Assembly: GCA_039621445.1 (NCBI GenBank)
Contig: CP154954.1
Location: 70,522,150 to 70,586,149, forward strand
Length of the DNA stretch: 64,000 nucleotides
Source of the DNA: Euglena gracilis
Taxonomy: Eukaryota; Euglenida; Euglenophyceae; Euglenales
Reading direction: 5' to 3'
The notes under the pieces are model-generated. The model made no database searches. It worked only from the letters and a program-made list of their open reading frames with translations, and had not been told where the DNA came from. Made by a program: the position numbers and the translations under genes. Of the stretch, positions 52,659 through 64,000 are shown piece after piece (the stretch's first letter is position 1; every line of letters starts with the position of its first letter).

Positions 52659-54675
52659 TCAGGGCGGGGGCTGCCCCATGTGCTCCACCACCGCCTTCTC
52701 CCACGTGGTGCGCTCCTTGACGACCGCCACCGCCCGCGACACACCTGCCACCACCTCTGACACAAACAGCACCGCCGCCGAGGCAGGCTCGGGGGCAGCC
52801 CGCTGCAGCATTGGGCTAGGGCCAGGGTACACAGCCGGGGGGGGGGCTTATCGGAGAAAGTTATTACCTGCCCCCCCCCCTCTGTGAGCGCTGGAAAAGG
52901 TGGGTAAAGACCAGGGGGGGGGTGCTTGGACAAAGGGAGGGATACCTGACAAAAAATCCGGCACTTCGTTGGACTTCGTTGCACTGTTGGGGAAGTTAAT
53001 CTCATGGGCGTGGGGCTGTACCGAAAATAGCAGGGGGGGAGTGAGTCCACTTTGCAAGCATAACTTCAGGCCTTATGTTGGTATTCCTGGGAGAAAAAGA
53101 AAGAGCATCGGGAGGGGGTCGACCTCCTCTCCCCCACCCCCATAGGGTTTTGGGAAACACCTTGTAGATAGACAAAAGATAATGCTGATCTCCCACCTCT
53201 TCCAGCAAAACTGACACCTGACAGGTCGGCCAGTAGCAGGGACTCCTTCTCCGGTAAACCTATCACAGGGCATTTCAAAAATATTCATTACTAATTATTT
53301 ATTATTTTATTATTTTTATTATTATTGTTTCTATTTATTTATTCAGGTGTATTAATTACTTCATCTTGGTACCTGACACTGAATCCACAGGGAACCTGTT
53401 CTACATTATAACAAACAACAGGCCACAGGCAGTACAAACAACAAACAGGCCGGACCTTTTGATCGTAGGTGGGGGAGGTAGGCAAAGTGGGGAGGGAAAA
53501 CTGGGAACAAATCCTTGAAATCCACGAAATAAGACAACCAAATCACTAACAAACACTTCAAAAAAAACGCGGTTGGGGAATCGCAATATCTGCAAATAAC
53601 CTCCCCCCCAGAGGCATGCAACTACTCTTGGTTGTCAAAACAGAGAATGCAAAATACACCACAAAATGAATTACCCTCGGAGGAACTTCGACGGACAAAA
53701 TCAGCAGCTCGACCCAGATTCCGATTGGAGCGGGTTTTGATTACATCCACCCCCCCCCTGTCCTTGATATGCCAAAATTTACGAGGAAAGTGCGGTTGAC
53801 ACGGGGGTATGTGCATGGACCAGCTGTGCCAAGGACAAAGGGAGGAGGGGGAATGTACCAGGCAGCGGGATGGTATGGGCGCTGCAGGCTCACCACTAAG
53901 GAACTCAGACTGGCGCCCTCAACGGTGGTGGAACGGCCCCAGGGGCGTGCAGAGCAAAACCTCCATGGACTAACCTGCCTACAAAACCCCAACCAGGCCA
54001 CTTTTTAATACGCCGGGGGGGGGTAGGGGATTCACCTACCCACCAGTCCGGTGAGCCCCCCCCCAAAATTTTTGGGAATTTCCCAAAAAGTTAAAATTAG
54101 TTTTTAATTAAAATTAAAAATTAATTAACAAAATTAAAATAAATTTGCCAAAAAATCAGGTGGTTCGTGCCGAAACCGGGCCCTCCGGCCTGGGACCCCG
54201 GTGGGGGGGGGGGGTGGTCCAGTCCCAGACCCGCCAACCCCCTGGGGGGGGGGGCTTCTGATTTAAAGAGAAGTCTGTCACCAACCAAACGCATAAGGGG
54301 TGAGAGGCAGGGTCTTTTTAAGGCTGGGGGGAGGGGGAATCCCACCAACCCATCCAACGGGTTCCCCCCACCCCCTCAGAGGGGTCAAGTTTGGGGGTCA
54401 AAAAATTCGCGCCGGAAAAAAAAGCCCCCGTGCGTTGGGGTCCCACATGGTCCTTGGGGGTACTCCTGGAGAGGGGTTCGGCGGACCCACCCACCCACCC
54501 GCCCTCCCGAGGGTCCAATATTTTCTAAAAAAAAATGCGGGAGGAAACAGTTTGGAAGAAGGAAGAGGAAGGGGTCATCGGGATGGGCTCGGCCTGCCTC
54601 TGCGGAGGGCCGAAGGAGGAGTGCCCGCAACTGCTCCAGCGCCGCGTCGTCGGAGGGCCGAGGGCGGGGGGCCAT
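52659..54675 (-). CDS. Unidentified complete small protein, 100 residues, three exons
   Basis: Exon 1 is 54598-54675 (ATG at 54675; MAPRPRPSDDAALEQLRALL), exon 2 is 53894-53974 (VSPWRFCSARPWGRSTTVEG), exon 3 is 52659-52802 (AAVLFVSEVVAGVSRAVAVV, then KERTTWEKAVVEHMGQPPP and stop). All three are in phase 0 and give 26, 27 and 47 residues. The first intron has a GC donor (GAG|GCAGGC) and an AG acceptor; the second is GT-AG with GTGAGC. Predicted helices at both ends; no signal peptide. No family recognised. Small size and Ala/Arg/Pro composition fit a subunit of a larger complex, but that is speculation. Confidence 0.68.
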
Positions 54676-54835
54676 GTGGCCACAGGGGGATGGGGGCGGA
54701 CGGAATGCCGGGCTGGGCAGGCAGGGGAACGAAAGCCGGCCCCGTGGCCCGTCCTTGCGCAGGTTTGTTCGGGCTCCGCTTGGTTCGTTGGGTTGGGGGA
54801 CCCGGTGCGGTAGCTGGGTCCGGGTCATACCATTG

Positions 54836-55090
54836 CTGACCGACCCCGGGGGGGTGTTCCTTTCCACTTTCCACCTTCCACTTTCAAAAACCAGTCAGCC
54901 ACTTCTCAAAACCCAGTCACCCACTTCCCACCCCCCCGGGGGGGGGGCCGTCACTTTGGCCACTCGGCCAAAAATGACCAAAAATAAACCCCAAAAAAAT
55001 TCCGGCGCCTTCGGCGCCAGGTGGCCATTTTCGGCCAATCCTTGCCGACCCCTCGGGGCGGGGGGGGGGGGTCACTCCCTCCTGGGGGTC
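54836..55090 (+). repeat. CCAGTCAC-family repeat, best full-length copy
   Basis: GACCGACCCCGGGGGGGTGT, CCACTTTCCACCTTCCACTT, CCAGTCAGCCACTTCT, CCCAGTCACCCACTTCCC, C/G run, GTCACTTTGGCCACTCGGCC, AAAATGACCAAAAATAAACC, the hairpin GGCGCCTTCGGCGCC, GGTGGCCATTTTCGGCC and CCTTGCCGACCCCTCGGGG. Used as the reference for the other copies. Confidence 0.85.
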
Positions 55091-55430
55091 GGTCGCACAC
55101 ACCTTACCCGCCCCCCCCCCCCCCAGGCGATTGTCGTGCGACAAATCGGGGAGCACGGAGGGGGGTGACAATTTCCCGGGGTGACAAATTGGCCGGCACA
55201 GCCAGGGGTGACAATTGCCCGGGGGCGTCAATTGCCCGGGGGGAGGGGGCGGGTAAGCAATGGTATAATCTGGGTGCGTTTGTCCTTTTTTAAGTTGTTG
55301 CGTGTCACATCCCCTCAAGATAAGCGGAAGAAAAATGCCCACATATGACGTGCAGGGGAGATAAATTTTCTTTCCACAGGCTTGTGTGTTCGAAATTGTG
55401 GAAGCCAGGGGGTCACTCTGGAGGGGGACG

Positions 55431-55840
55431 TTGAGCTCAAAAGCTGGAAAATCTAGAATGGCTGGAGAAATGATGCTGGCCAACCATTTTTCCACCTGAA
55501 ATTTGAGCTGGCCTGCCCATTTTGGACCCATTTGTTTCTGGTTTTGGACCAGTTCTGAACATGCCAAAGAAAAATTTCGTCACGTCCAGCCGCCCTTCTG
55601 GGGGGCTGAAAAGAAGGTTTGGGAGGTTCCAAATGTTGAGCGCTAAAACTGGAAAATCTAGAATGGCTGGAGAAATGATGCTGGCCAACCATTTTTCCAC
55701 CTGAAATTTGAGCTGGCCTGCCCATTTTGGACCCATTTGTTTCTGGTTTTGGACCAGTTCTGAACATGCCAAAGAAAAATTTCGTCACGTCCAGCCGCCC
55801 TTCTGGGGGGCTGAAAAGAAGGTTTGGGAGGTTCCAAATG
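55431..55840. repeat. 205-bp unit in tandem, two copies
   Basis: Unit 1 is 55431-55635 and unit 2 is 55636-55840. They are almost identical, differing mainly near the start (TTGAGCTCAAAAGCTGG versus TTGAGCGCTAAAACTGG). Such high identity points to a recent duplication. Non-coding. Confidence 0.95.
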
Positions 55841-56905
55841 AGTTAAACACTCGCTGATGCAGGGGGGGGGGTAGGAAAAAAACAGCTGGCTGGCTGAATC
55901 CGCACTGGATTATGAGCCGGGGGTGAATCCCCGCCGGCTTAAGCAACGTGGAAGATGACAATGTTGGATGAACGAATGAATGATAAATTAAAATGAGGGA
56001 ATCCCAAGCAATGGTGAGAAACTCAGTCATCTGTCAGCAAGGCAATCCTGCATTCCAGTATCTCGTCGTTCCAAAAATCATTGCTTTCTCCACCTGGTTA
56101 GGTACTCCTGAATGGGAGAGGACATCCCGAGGACTTGGAGCTTTGCGGAAAAACAATCACACACCATCAAAAAGGCACAGACATCATTGACATAAGTGTG
56201 GAAATACCAAAGGCAGCTGTGAGCAACACATACAAATAATACAAGATGCAGGTCAGGTCAGGACAAGATCTGAAGGGGAACGGTCAGCAGGATCGCTTAC
56301 CAGGCTGGAAATGGTTATGAAATCAGTGAATGGGGATTCTTATCGAAGCAGCCCCGGCTTCTGCATAAGGTGATTTGAGATGAATTCTGTTGCATTCGAA
56401 TTTTTGTTCCAGAGTTCCAGAGACTCGATGAAAGGGGCTGTTAATTTTGAAATTCAGAAACCAGAATTTATATGCAGCGGTGTGATAGACAGCTAGCAAG
56501 CCCGACTATAGAGTTGACAGGCAAACGGTGCAATGGGCAGTGGAGCGAGTGAAGAGTCAAGGTGGTTCCAAGCAGGAAGGTGGCTGGCGGCAAATTTGTT
56601 GAACGGGATCTGTCTGGATGTGGACGGAGAGGCACACAGCGAGAGCCCAGCCGGCTGGAATGTGACTGAAACTAACCGTTTGCAGATTGAGTCCAACGGA
56701 ATGTCAAAATCATTGACCAACACCATTCGGGAAAAAAAAACTGGCTGGGATGGCATAACCAAACGGGTGAAAATCACAAAACCTAAAAAAACAAACAAAC
56801 ATTAAAACTAAAAATATAAGAAAAGTGAAACACAGATAAAAGATGTGTTTCGCCACAGGCAGAAACATGCCCCCCCCCCCCAGGGAGGCCCAAATCCTAC
56901 AAGGT

Positions 56906-59900
56906 TTACCCTGCCATCTTGGCTGAGGCCCTGGGCACGAGGTCGCGCTTGCCCACCTTCAGCCGCTGGTTCTCGACCTCCAGCCGTTCGATGTGCTGCT
57001 GCCGCCCCTCGAGGTCCGTCAGGAACCGCGTCTGGCTGTGGCAGCCGTTCGATGTTGCGGGGGATTTCAACGCACTCAGGGGGCTGTATCAGTTTGTATT
57101 GGTTGATTTGTACTGTTTTTGGGTGTCCACTCGGACTTTTGGCGGCCTCGGCTAAAAAAAAAATACCACCTACCCCAAAAATGCGCAGGTGCGCACTTTT
57201 GAAAGACGTAGTTTCGGACCCCCAGGGGGTGCCCCTTGTTAGGGCTTGTTTGGGCACTGCGCACTTACCAGGGCAATGCACAAAATAGTTTCTTTTCCAC
57301 CACTCTTTTCAATTATTTCCCCTTTTTGTGATGCCACTCAAGTATCAAATTTGGCATGACGATGGAAATATTTGGCCTGAGAAGGGCAGTTTTGAGAATT
57401 GCGGGTGCTTTCTGGCCTGATATGTACCAGTCAGTGATTTCTCCTTTAGGGGGGCGGTGTGCATTATTTAGGGAGGTAGTTTCGGATCCTTGGGAGGTGC
57501 GTTTATTAGGGCACTGTGCATAATTAGGGCACTGCGCACTTGGGTTATATCAAATTTTGAGTTGTGATCCTAGTTTTACCAAAATTTTACCAAAAAATGT
57601 GACATCTTTGTCCAAAATTGAGGACGTATTATAATATTAACCCAAAATTGTCAAGTCTTTACCCTGAATGGCAACCTTTGGGGGCTTCACATTGGGGTGG
57701 GGGGCTTTATATTTGGGCGGCAAAATCAAACTCCCTGGGGGGAATATATTTGGGGGGTTATGCTGGACAGCCCTGCATCACTCCGCTGTCACTGGCATTT
57801 GGCTAACATTTGCTGGCTCTTTGGCCCCACGAGAGGCACTGCGTTGTTTTCCTCTTCAATCTCTGGTGTACGCATATACCGTACAAACCAACCGACTCTC
57901 CTTTTTGACGGCTCGGCCATGCTGAGGGGACCAGTGGTGAAACGTCGGGGTTATTAAACTGTTACATTTTGGACCACCTACCCCTCACCCCGTCGAGAAA
58001 CTGTCACCTGACAGGTTTGCGGGTAACAGCGAACCTGACAACTTCCGTTACTGACACATTGGCGAGTACCAGGGATGGACGTTTTTTAACGTCAAGCTCA
58101 GAGGCTGGAAAAATTGGGCTGGCTGGAAAAAGGCTGCTGGCTGACCCCCCGCCCCCCCCCCCCCCCGAGGGGCCCCAGGCTGGAACTGCGGTGGACCCGA
58201 TTCCGGGCAATCATATGGGTGGTTTGATTTTCGCCAACAATGCATGCATCGTTGGTGGTGGTGGTGGTGGTGGTGGTGGTGGTGGTGGTGGTGGTGGTGG
58301 TGGTGGTGGTGGTGGTGGTGGTGGTGGTGGTGGTGGTGGTGGTGGTGGTGGTGGTGTTGCATTGCTGCCTCTCTCTCATTACAGGCGATGGACTGAGTAA
58401 CCACCATTTATGTTTCCCCAGGGAAAGTGGGATCTGGTTTTGTCAGCGGCCGAAGTGGGGCAAGATAGTGGGCAAGATTCGACCCACCAAACAACCTGAG
58501 TATTTGTTCCTGACAAAGATGTTGACCGAAACAACTATGATAAAAATGGCAAATTCCTTGCGAAATATTAAAAATTCCTTTGCTTTCCTTCTCCAGGGAG
58601 AAGGTTTGCGGCAGCTTTGCATCACTGGCCCGCCTGGGTGCCAGTGACAAAACGTGGGGGTTGTCAAAGGTATGAATTTTTTTGAGTTACAATTTGACGC
58701 AGATATATTAAACCTTGAGATGATGTTTGGGTTAAATGCATCAGGTTTAAAAAAAAGGCCGAAATATTACCCCCCCCCCCCCCGGAAAGTTGTCATACCC
58801 GAGAATCTGTCAGCGTCCCGCCTGGGATTTCAATTTCCCGATTGATTCCTAGAACAAAAATCCAGCAGGCCCACTTGACTGGAAACACCGGATTCATTGG
58901 CAAGAAAAAAACATTTTCCGATACAACCGTGCTTCGCAACGACGACCTGTCGACGAAGGGTCAAGGGTGACATGCGGCCGCCAAATCAAAGCCGACTTCC
59001 ATACACTTGGCCCCCCCCCCCCAGCCCAACAAACACCAAATAAATCGAGGTGCCCGGATGGGGGGACGGGCTGCACGGGACTTTTTTTGCGGTAAAAGTG
59101 CTAATCTGGACGGTCCGGACGCCCCCATGTCCATCGAGACAAGGGGTTGGTACATTGAGGGGCCGGGGCCGCTGAGAGACAGACGTGGCTTCCATGCAGA
59201 GGTGTTTTTAGGCCTGGGGGGGGGAGGGGGGTCTGGTCCAGACCCACCCATCCACCCATTAGGGGGGCCCTGGGGCCCCGGGGGGGGGGGGATCGGGGGG
59301 ACCCACGTTTGGGAGATCAATTGCGGGGTCCAAAAATTCATTATTAAAAATTATTTTCCACGCTTTGCGCCAAAAATATTGAAAAACCCACGTGGCCCCC
59401 CCTCCCCAGAAAGTCACGGAACTTAAAAAAAAATCGGATTCCATGACGGCCCAGGCCGCCGCTGCCAGGGCAGGCGCACGTAGCCCTTCAACTCCGCCAC
59501 ACTACGCTGCAAGTCCCGGTCATGCCATGGCTTACGGACCCCCCCCCCAGGAGGGGGTCACTTTCCACCTTCAAAAAAAAAACACCTCAGTCTCTTTTTT
59601 AAAAACCAATCACCACTATCCACCCCGGTGGGAGTCGGCCATGCGGACGATTCGGGCAAAAAGGGCTCAAAATCCATGGTTTGATGGATTGGATGAATGG
59701 ATGGACAAAAAAATAACAAAATGAAAAAAAATAAAACAAATAAATATATAAAATATAAATAGCAAAATAACAAAAAAACACCAAATTCTTTTCTTGTCAA
59801 TTTGGTGCCAGGTGGGCCACTTTTTGGATATTCCTGCCCCCCCCCCGGGTGCGGAGCCATAAACCATTTTTGGAGTCATTCATTTCGGGAAAAAAAAACA

Positions 59901-60503
59901 ACCTCTCCTGCCCCCATAAGCATAGCATGGTCCTGGTACTGGTCCTTGATACCCGCCTGCTTAAGGGCATCTAGGTGGATGTCCCCCTCGCGGCGCAGTT
60001 GTTGGAACGCAGGGGCCTTTTGGTGGCATGGGGATTTTTGATGAGGATTGCATCAGACGAGTGGGGTTGGTGGGACGACCCCCACCCCCCCATCACCACC
60101 GGAAACAGCCACGCAGAGCCAAGAGTGAAGTAAGTCAGGTCAGCCAATACTAATGACGGGACTACCTGCGCGACCCCACTGGCCAGCCAGCCAGTGCGAC
60201 CAGGTAACCACCACGGTGCTGAAGCCGGACAGTGGCTAGTGCATGCTTCCGTTGTAAACGGTGAGTTTGGTGTCTGTGGATTGGCAATGCCAAATGTTTC
60301 ACTGAGTGGCAAACAGTTTCCCGCCCACGGGACACCAGCAAACACTGGGACACAACAGCCGTCCTGTGGGCATTTTGGGGATGGGTCTGTAGCTGAAGCA
60401 ACAGGATCCCCAGGCCTCTTCAACGGTCTGAGCCGCTGCGCTGCCTGTCCGCCACCAGGCACCCCTTGCACAGCGTGTACACCGCCTTCGGGTCCAGCGA
60501 GCG
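56906..60503 (-). CDS. Coiled-coil protein, C-terminal exons
   Basis: No family recognised. Exons: about 60456-60503 (RSLDPKAVYTLCKGCL), 59903-60016 (AFQQLRREGDIHLDALKQAG, then KDQYQDHAMLMGAGE), about 59463-59506 (RSVAELKGYVRLPW) and 56906-57035 (QTRFLTDLEGRQQHIERLEV, then ENQRLKVGKRDLV and a stop TAA). Heptad-like Leu/Ile spacing and many Gln, Arg and Glu residues in the second and last exons predict coiled coils. The 60.0-to-59.5 kb junction is GT-AG and in phase. A further exon may lie near 59110-59171 (SMYQPLVSMDMGASGPSRL, after a strong TCTCTCAG acceptor). No start codon is found to the right, so this may be the 3' part of the same gene as the exons at 61.9-63.5 kb. Confidence 0.6.
58250..58355. 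repeat. (GGT)n trinucleotide microsatellite
   Basis: About 35 GGT units with no interruption, in an intron of the coiled-coil gene. On the coding (minus) strand it reads (ACC)n. Confidence 0.97.
59197..59437. mobile_element. hAT-like MITE, 241 bp
   Basis: Starts CAGAGGTGTTTTTAGGCC and ends AACTTAAAAAAAAATCGG. Flanked by CTTCCATG (59189-59196) and ATTCCATG (59438-59445), matching 7 of 8. The layout (GGTCTGGTCCAGACCCACCC, G runs, GCGCCAAAAATATTG) matches the 1283-1856 element. It ends 25 bp before the exon at 59463-59506. Confidence 0.8.
59525..59860 (+). repeat. CCAGTCAC-family repeat copy, diverged
   Basis: CAGGAGGGGGTCACTTTCC, ACCTCAGTCTCTTTT, ACCAATCACCACTATCC, GTCGGCCATGCGGACGATTC, and later GGTGCCAGGTGGGCCACTTT with TTCCTGCCCCCCCCCCGGG. 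An A-rich stretch near 59700-59790 appears to be an insertion. Confidence 0.65.
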
Positions 60504-60939
60504 CTGCGCCGAACCGGCCCCGGCGGAGGCCCAAACCAGTCGGAAAGCCAAACCACGGCTGGTTTGTTAAACGCGAAAGCAAAAGGCAGGGGTTGCTTTT
60601 CTTGCCGACGAGAATAAAAATTATCTCAGCAGGAACATGAGCCTCCCCCCCTTTGTCCAACGCCCATTGTTCCACAATGTTTGACTGTGACCGGGGGGGC
60701 GGTTGTTAAAACAAATAATTTTCGTTTCTGACGGGGGGGGGCCTGGCTTTTTTTTTTGCCTTTTTGCTGTTATTTAGGGAAGATTCCAAACATCTATGGC
60801 GCACCTGAACAAAAAATGATGTGGCAAAGCTTTCTGGGGCAGTGTAGGGGAAGGTGGACATTGATCTCTTTGGTTTTTGAGATTGAATAGAAAATGGGTT
60901 TTTTTGTAAATTTTTAAAGGCATAAATGACATATATGGA

Positions 60940-61010
60940 AAAATTTGCCATATGCATTATGTATGTATTACATGTATATATATGTTTATATATATACATA
61001 TGCATATATT
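60940..61010. repeat. TATATG-rich simple repeat
   Basis: Alternating ATGTAT/TATATA tract, similar in composition to 33595-33705 and 34440-34530. Confidence 0.75.
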
Positions 61011-61419
61011 CTTCATTGCTATTTTACCACCTGTTGCCAAGCCAGGCTTTAACTTCAGGTCACAAAATGTCGTTCTGATTGCCTCATTTTCTCATTTCTT
61101 TTGTCGAGTTTTTGCTGTGGAACATGCTGTTTTTTGCTTTACTGTCGAGGAGGCATCTCGACCTCGATATGCCCGTCCTTGGTTTAAAACCTTGGATGAC
61201 AGAATCCTGTCCTATTTCCAGATACACGTTGAAATGGGGTGATTCAGGCAAAAGATCTTTTGTGGCATTGTTCATTTTTGGCTTTTTTTCTGTTGATTGA
61301 TAAGTTCTAATGTGTGTTCCCCTCCCAACAGCCTCCTTTTTTTCCCAACCTTGCCACAACTAATCGCGCAATCACCACATCTGCATGGTTGCCTTTCGCC
61401 ACAGACAGCATTTCCTTCC

Positions 61420-61652
61420 TGAAGGCCCAGCCAGGAGGCTGCACCATTTGTGGCGTTGCCATTCATGCGGATGCCCTGCCCGTGGAACGGCACCCCTTCC
61501 GGCAGGGCCGAATGCGACAGTTTTCTATTTTCTCCAGCTGTAAAATGGGGGCCACGGTCCGAGGTTACCACAGAGGGTACCCCGAACATGTCCCAATGGC
61601 GGAACATGGCCTTGGCCACCACCTCGGCTGTCAGGCCCTTTTGTTCAGGCAC
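61420..61652 (-). pseudogene. Decayed retrotransposon integrase fragment
   Basis: The minus frame reads KGLTAEVVAKAMFRHWDMFG, then PSVVTSDRGPHFTA. This is the integrase core around the second catalytic aspartate, as in Ty3/gypsy-type elements. After that point the expected segment leading to the catalytic glutamate is out of order (a short NGNATNGAA stretch remains), so the fragment is broken. I saw no reverse transcriptase, protease or terminal repeats nearby; it is an isolated relic. Confidence 0.82.
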
Positions 61653-61912
61653 GGGGGAGTGGTGTCGTTAGACAAGGGTGGGGGGGGGGGAAGGGACCCC
61701 ATGTCGGTAAAAATTGAGCCACAGGTTGGCCACTTTAAGCTGCTTGGCCATCTTGTAATTTTTTTTCATTCGCAACCTTTGGCCATTTTGGCGAATTACA
61801 ACCATTCTGCACTGAATGATGAAACCTGGGACGACAAAAAACTTGCGGAAAGCTCAAAAAAATCAAAAAAATGGGAAAAAAACCCCAAAAGATCCCCTCC
61901 CTCTGAGCTTGG

Positions 61913-63483
61913 GCATCCGGTCGACAGGCAGGCGGGAGTGCCACTTTGTCTGTTGGCTCTGGTCGGTGAAGCGCAGGTGCACCTGGGGGGTGGGCCCCAG
62001 CGCGTGGGCCTGCAGCGGTAGCCACAGGTCCCGTGCCGGCAGGCATTGGGGGAGGATAGGTAGTTGCTTCTCAAGCAGGAGTGACTGAGATACCTCCTGG
62101 GGCCAGCTGGAAAAAAAGGGCTGGCCAGCTTGTGCCCCCAGCTGGATGGACCTGGTCCGAGGAGGGGGTGGGGGGGGGGGGGCGATCGCCTGTTGGGCCT
62201 GGTCAGCTGGCACCTGAACCCAGCAGAAAAAATCCAAATCCAAATCCAGCCGCTTGTGGCTTTTCGGATGGGGCAAGAACCAGCCAGTCAAGCGAAGATC
62301 ACTGCTCAGAACCCCCACCACGGGAGAGGAGTCAACCAATAACGGACTGGACTGTGTGGTCCTGATAGGTCCTCATCAGGACACATCCTTCCGTGTGGAG
62401 AGAAGATCAGTGAAACAAGACAAACAACCAAACAAGGGTCCATCAAACTAGTGTGTGTCGCACAGACTCCCGGGTGATAGACCGGCGATGGAGTTTCTGA
62501 CCTTCAACGTTGTCTTCAGCCAAACTGGCGAGTAAAGCAGCCAACTTCTTGGGGGAGGGGCAACTTTATGGAAAGAAAGAGGAAGAGTAAAGAACAAGAA
62601 TAAGAAACCTGAGGGTGCACACACTCTCCAGTGCCTTCGTGGTCGATCCAGCGTTCAGCCCCCACCCCCCAAAAGAAATCAGCCAAGTCCTTTTTTCTTC
62701 TCTTCTGGGTTTGCAGGAGGTCCTGTCTGCTGGGTTGGACATTGGGACCCGCCCGCAAGCCCGCAGCGCCTGGGTGTGTCCCACTCCGCCTCGCATGGCG
62801 TGTCCGGGCGTCCCATATGGGCCCACTGGTCCAGGATGGCGGCGGTGATCTGCAGTGCAGAGGAGGCCGCCGGCACCGGCGGGGCCTGAAGCGTTTGTGC
62901 GTAATTTGCACATGAAACCTGGGAGGTGACAAACAATGCAAAGAAATAAAACGGAGGGTGCACAAAAATTACACATAAAATTATGTGAAATTACACATAT
63001 ACAAAATACAAATGCAAATACATTCAGAATACAGGCATAATTCATGCAAATACACACATAATGCAAATACAAAATACATTAAATAAAATTACACACAACA
63101 AATTGCAAAAATCTGCAACAGATGGATACAGTTTTTCGTTCTTTGGCTGGTGTGCATAATGTTCGTGAGCGCGTGAGTTTGTGGATTTCTTTGGGGCCTG
63201 CATGTGTGTGATATATGTGGTGGATGCTTGGAACTCGCGTACCATCCCTTTTTTGCCTTGGAAGAGTTGCAGGCCAGTGCAATTGGGCGCTTGCAATCAA
63301 GCAGGTTTGCACTTGTATGCAATCACGAAGAGGCCAACATGGAAACCAACGAAAGGACGAGGTCATGTGTTTCTCACCGAGCAATGACAACGTAGTCGAC
63401 CACCGGTGGGCAGGGGCACGTTACACTGCCGGTCGTGCAAGGCCACACGCAGCTCAGTAGGCCGCTGCGCATCATAGGCATAG
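61913..63483 (-). CDS. Unidentified protein, three internal exons (gene continues beyond the right edge)
   Basis: Exons: 63378-63483 (YAYDAQRPTELRVALHDRQC), 62770-62885 (SALQITAAILDQWAHMGRPD) and about 61913-62106 (QEVSQSLLLEKQLPILPQCL, later PQVHLRFTDQSQQTKWHSRL then PVDRMPKL). Phases agree at both junctions: 63377 is GT-AG with GTGAGA; 62769 is a GC donor joined to an acceptor TTTTTTTCCAG. The last exon alternates hydrophobic and polar residues like beta strands and loosely recalls adaptor-complex ear domains, but I would not name it on that. The start lies off the window; the 3' end may be the coiled-coil exons at 56.9-60.5 kb. Confidence 0.62.
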
Positions 63484-63499
63484 CTTCAATTCGTGACAC

Positions 63500-63830
63500 C
63501 CCGGGGGGCACCGGGGGTACTTTTCTCCGGGCCAAACGCACCCAACAACTTTTTCGAAAACCCACCCACCATGACCCCCCCCCCCCTGGGTCGACCACCA
63601 CTCACCAACCCAAACAAAATAAAGCCATAATTGGCCGAAAACCTTTGAGAAAATTTCTGGTCCGGCCTTCGACCAGGCAAAGATCTGACCCATGGCGCAC
63701 CCCACCCTTCCGAGGGGGGGGGGGCAGGGCCCCAATACACCCACCCCAATTGAACCCCCCCCCCTTGGGGGTGGGGTCACACAGGTGTTGAATGAATCTA
63801 TTGTCATAGGGCAGCAGGAACAGGAACCGC
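63500..63830. repeat. Repeat shared (inverted) with 28.3-28.7 kb
   Basis: Read on the minus strand: ATTCAACACCTGTGTGACCCC followed by G/C runs, GGCCTGGTCGAAGGCCGGACC-like and CCAATTATGGCTTTATTTTG stretches, then GGTGGTCGACCC. The order matches the 28310-28665 segment. Motifs are cited in part only. Confidence 0.6.
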
Positions 63831-64000
63831 TCCCGCCAGGTAGGAAAGCGTCGCTTCTTCCTGACCCACCCAAATGACTTGCCAGTGAGCCAAAACGTTT
63901 GGAAGGCAATGGTTGTGACGTGTGCTGTGTGTGACAACTGTGATTTGTGTGTTGTTGTGACAGCCTCGACCAAACACATTGCAGGTTATAGGTGGGCGGA

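Larger units (their letters stand above)
54676..56905. other. Intergenic region with a tandem duplication and a CCAGTCAC-family copy
   Basis: About 2.2 kb between the small gene and the coiled-coil gene. Contains the repeat copy at 54836-55090 and the 205-bp tandem duplication at 55431-55840. The remainder is moderately AT-rich with no convincing exon. Confidence 0.55.

Noticed and set aside
58048-58407. Poly-His and poly-Gly/Val/Thr frames
   Set aside because: Translation of the (GGT)n microsatellite.
58400-58650. Plus-strand frame with KWGKIVGKIRPTKQPEYLFL
   Set aside because: AT-rich codon use unlike all other exons, opposite strand, no family match.
61900-63483. Assignment of the 62.0 kb exon to an AP-2 alpha or gamma adaptin ear
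   Set aside because: Only a loose strand pattern and LPV motif match; the exon order around it does not follow the adaptin sequence.

Overview
This window looks like nuclear DNA from a large-genome protist, most likely a dinoflagellate or a related microalga. Coding DNA is under about 5% of the window. It lies in short GC-rich exons, mostly 40-190 bp, separated by introns of hundreds to thousands of bases that are full of homopolymer runs, microsatellites and short mobile elements. Every gene I could assemble is on the minus strand, head to tail. I joined exons by hand and checked that reading phase matched across each junction. About 25 junctions fit, and roughly a quarter start with GC instead of GT. 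One-way gene order plus frequent GC donors fits dinoflagellates, but I cannot prove the taxon.

Layout, left to right; transcription runs right to left. 1-5188: 5' and central part of a DPY19-like protein C-mannosyltransferase, running off the left edge. 6708-22522: a complete or nearly complete CofD/YvcK-like (UPF0052) protein with about 14 exons and a predicted N-terminal membrane segment. 22523-31158: no exon found, repeats only. 31159-46540: a secretory-type CIA30-domain protein (NDUFAF1 superfamily) with a signal-peptide start. Its third exon lies in a 0.7 kb tandem duplication whose other copy is decayed. 47918-52096: an unidentified protein with a 62-codon final exon. 52659-54675: a complete, unidentified three-exon protein of 100 residues. 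56906-63483: exons of one or two further genes, one with a coiled-coil C-terminus, with a decayed retrotransposon integrase fragment among them.

The non-coding DNA is unusually structured. There is a non-autonomous hAT-like family with 8-bp target duplications; two copies sit within 30-100 bp of coding exons. Two foldback elements, a family built around a repeated CCAGTCAC motif, a G/C-run family with GGGTCCGTTGCTGG, and several minisatellites are also present. Most copies of a family lie in the same orientation, opposite to the genes.

The genes do not form an obvious pathway. The DPY19-like and CIA30 proteins both point to the secretory pathway; the CofD-like protein has a nucleotide-sugar/phosphate-type fold. 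I saw no tRNA, rRNA, CRISPR or bacterial-type feature.
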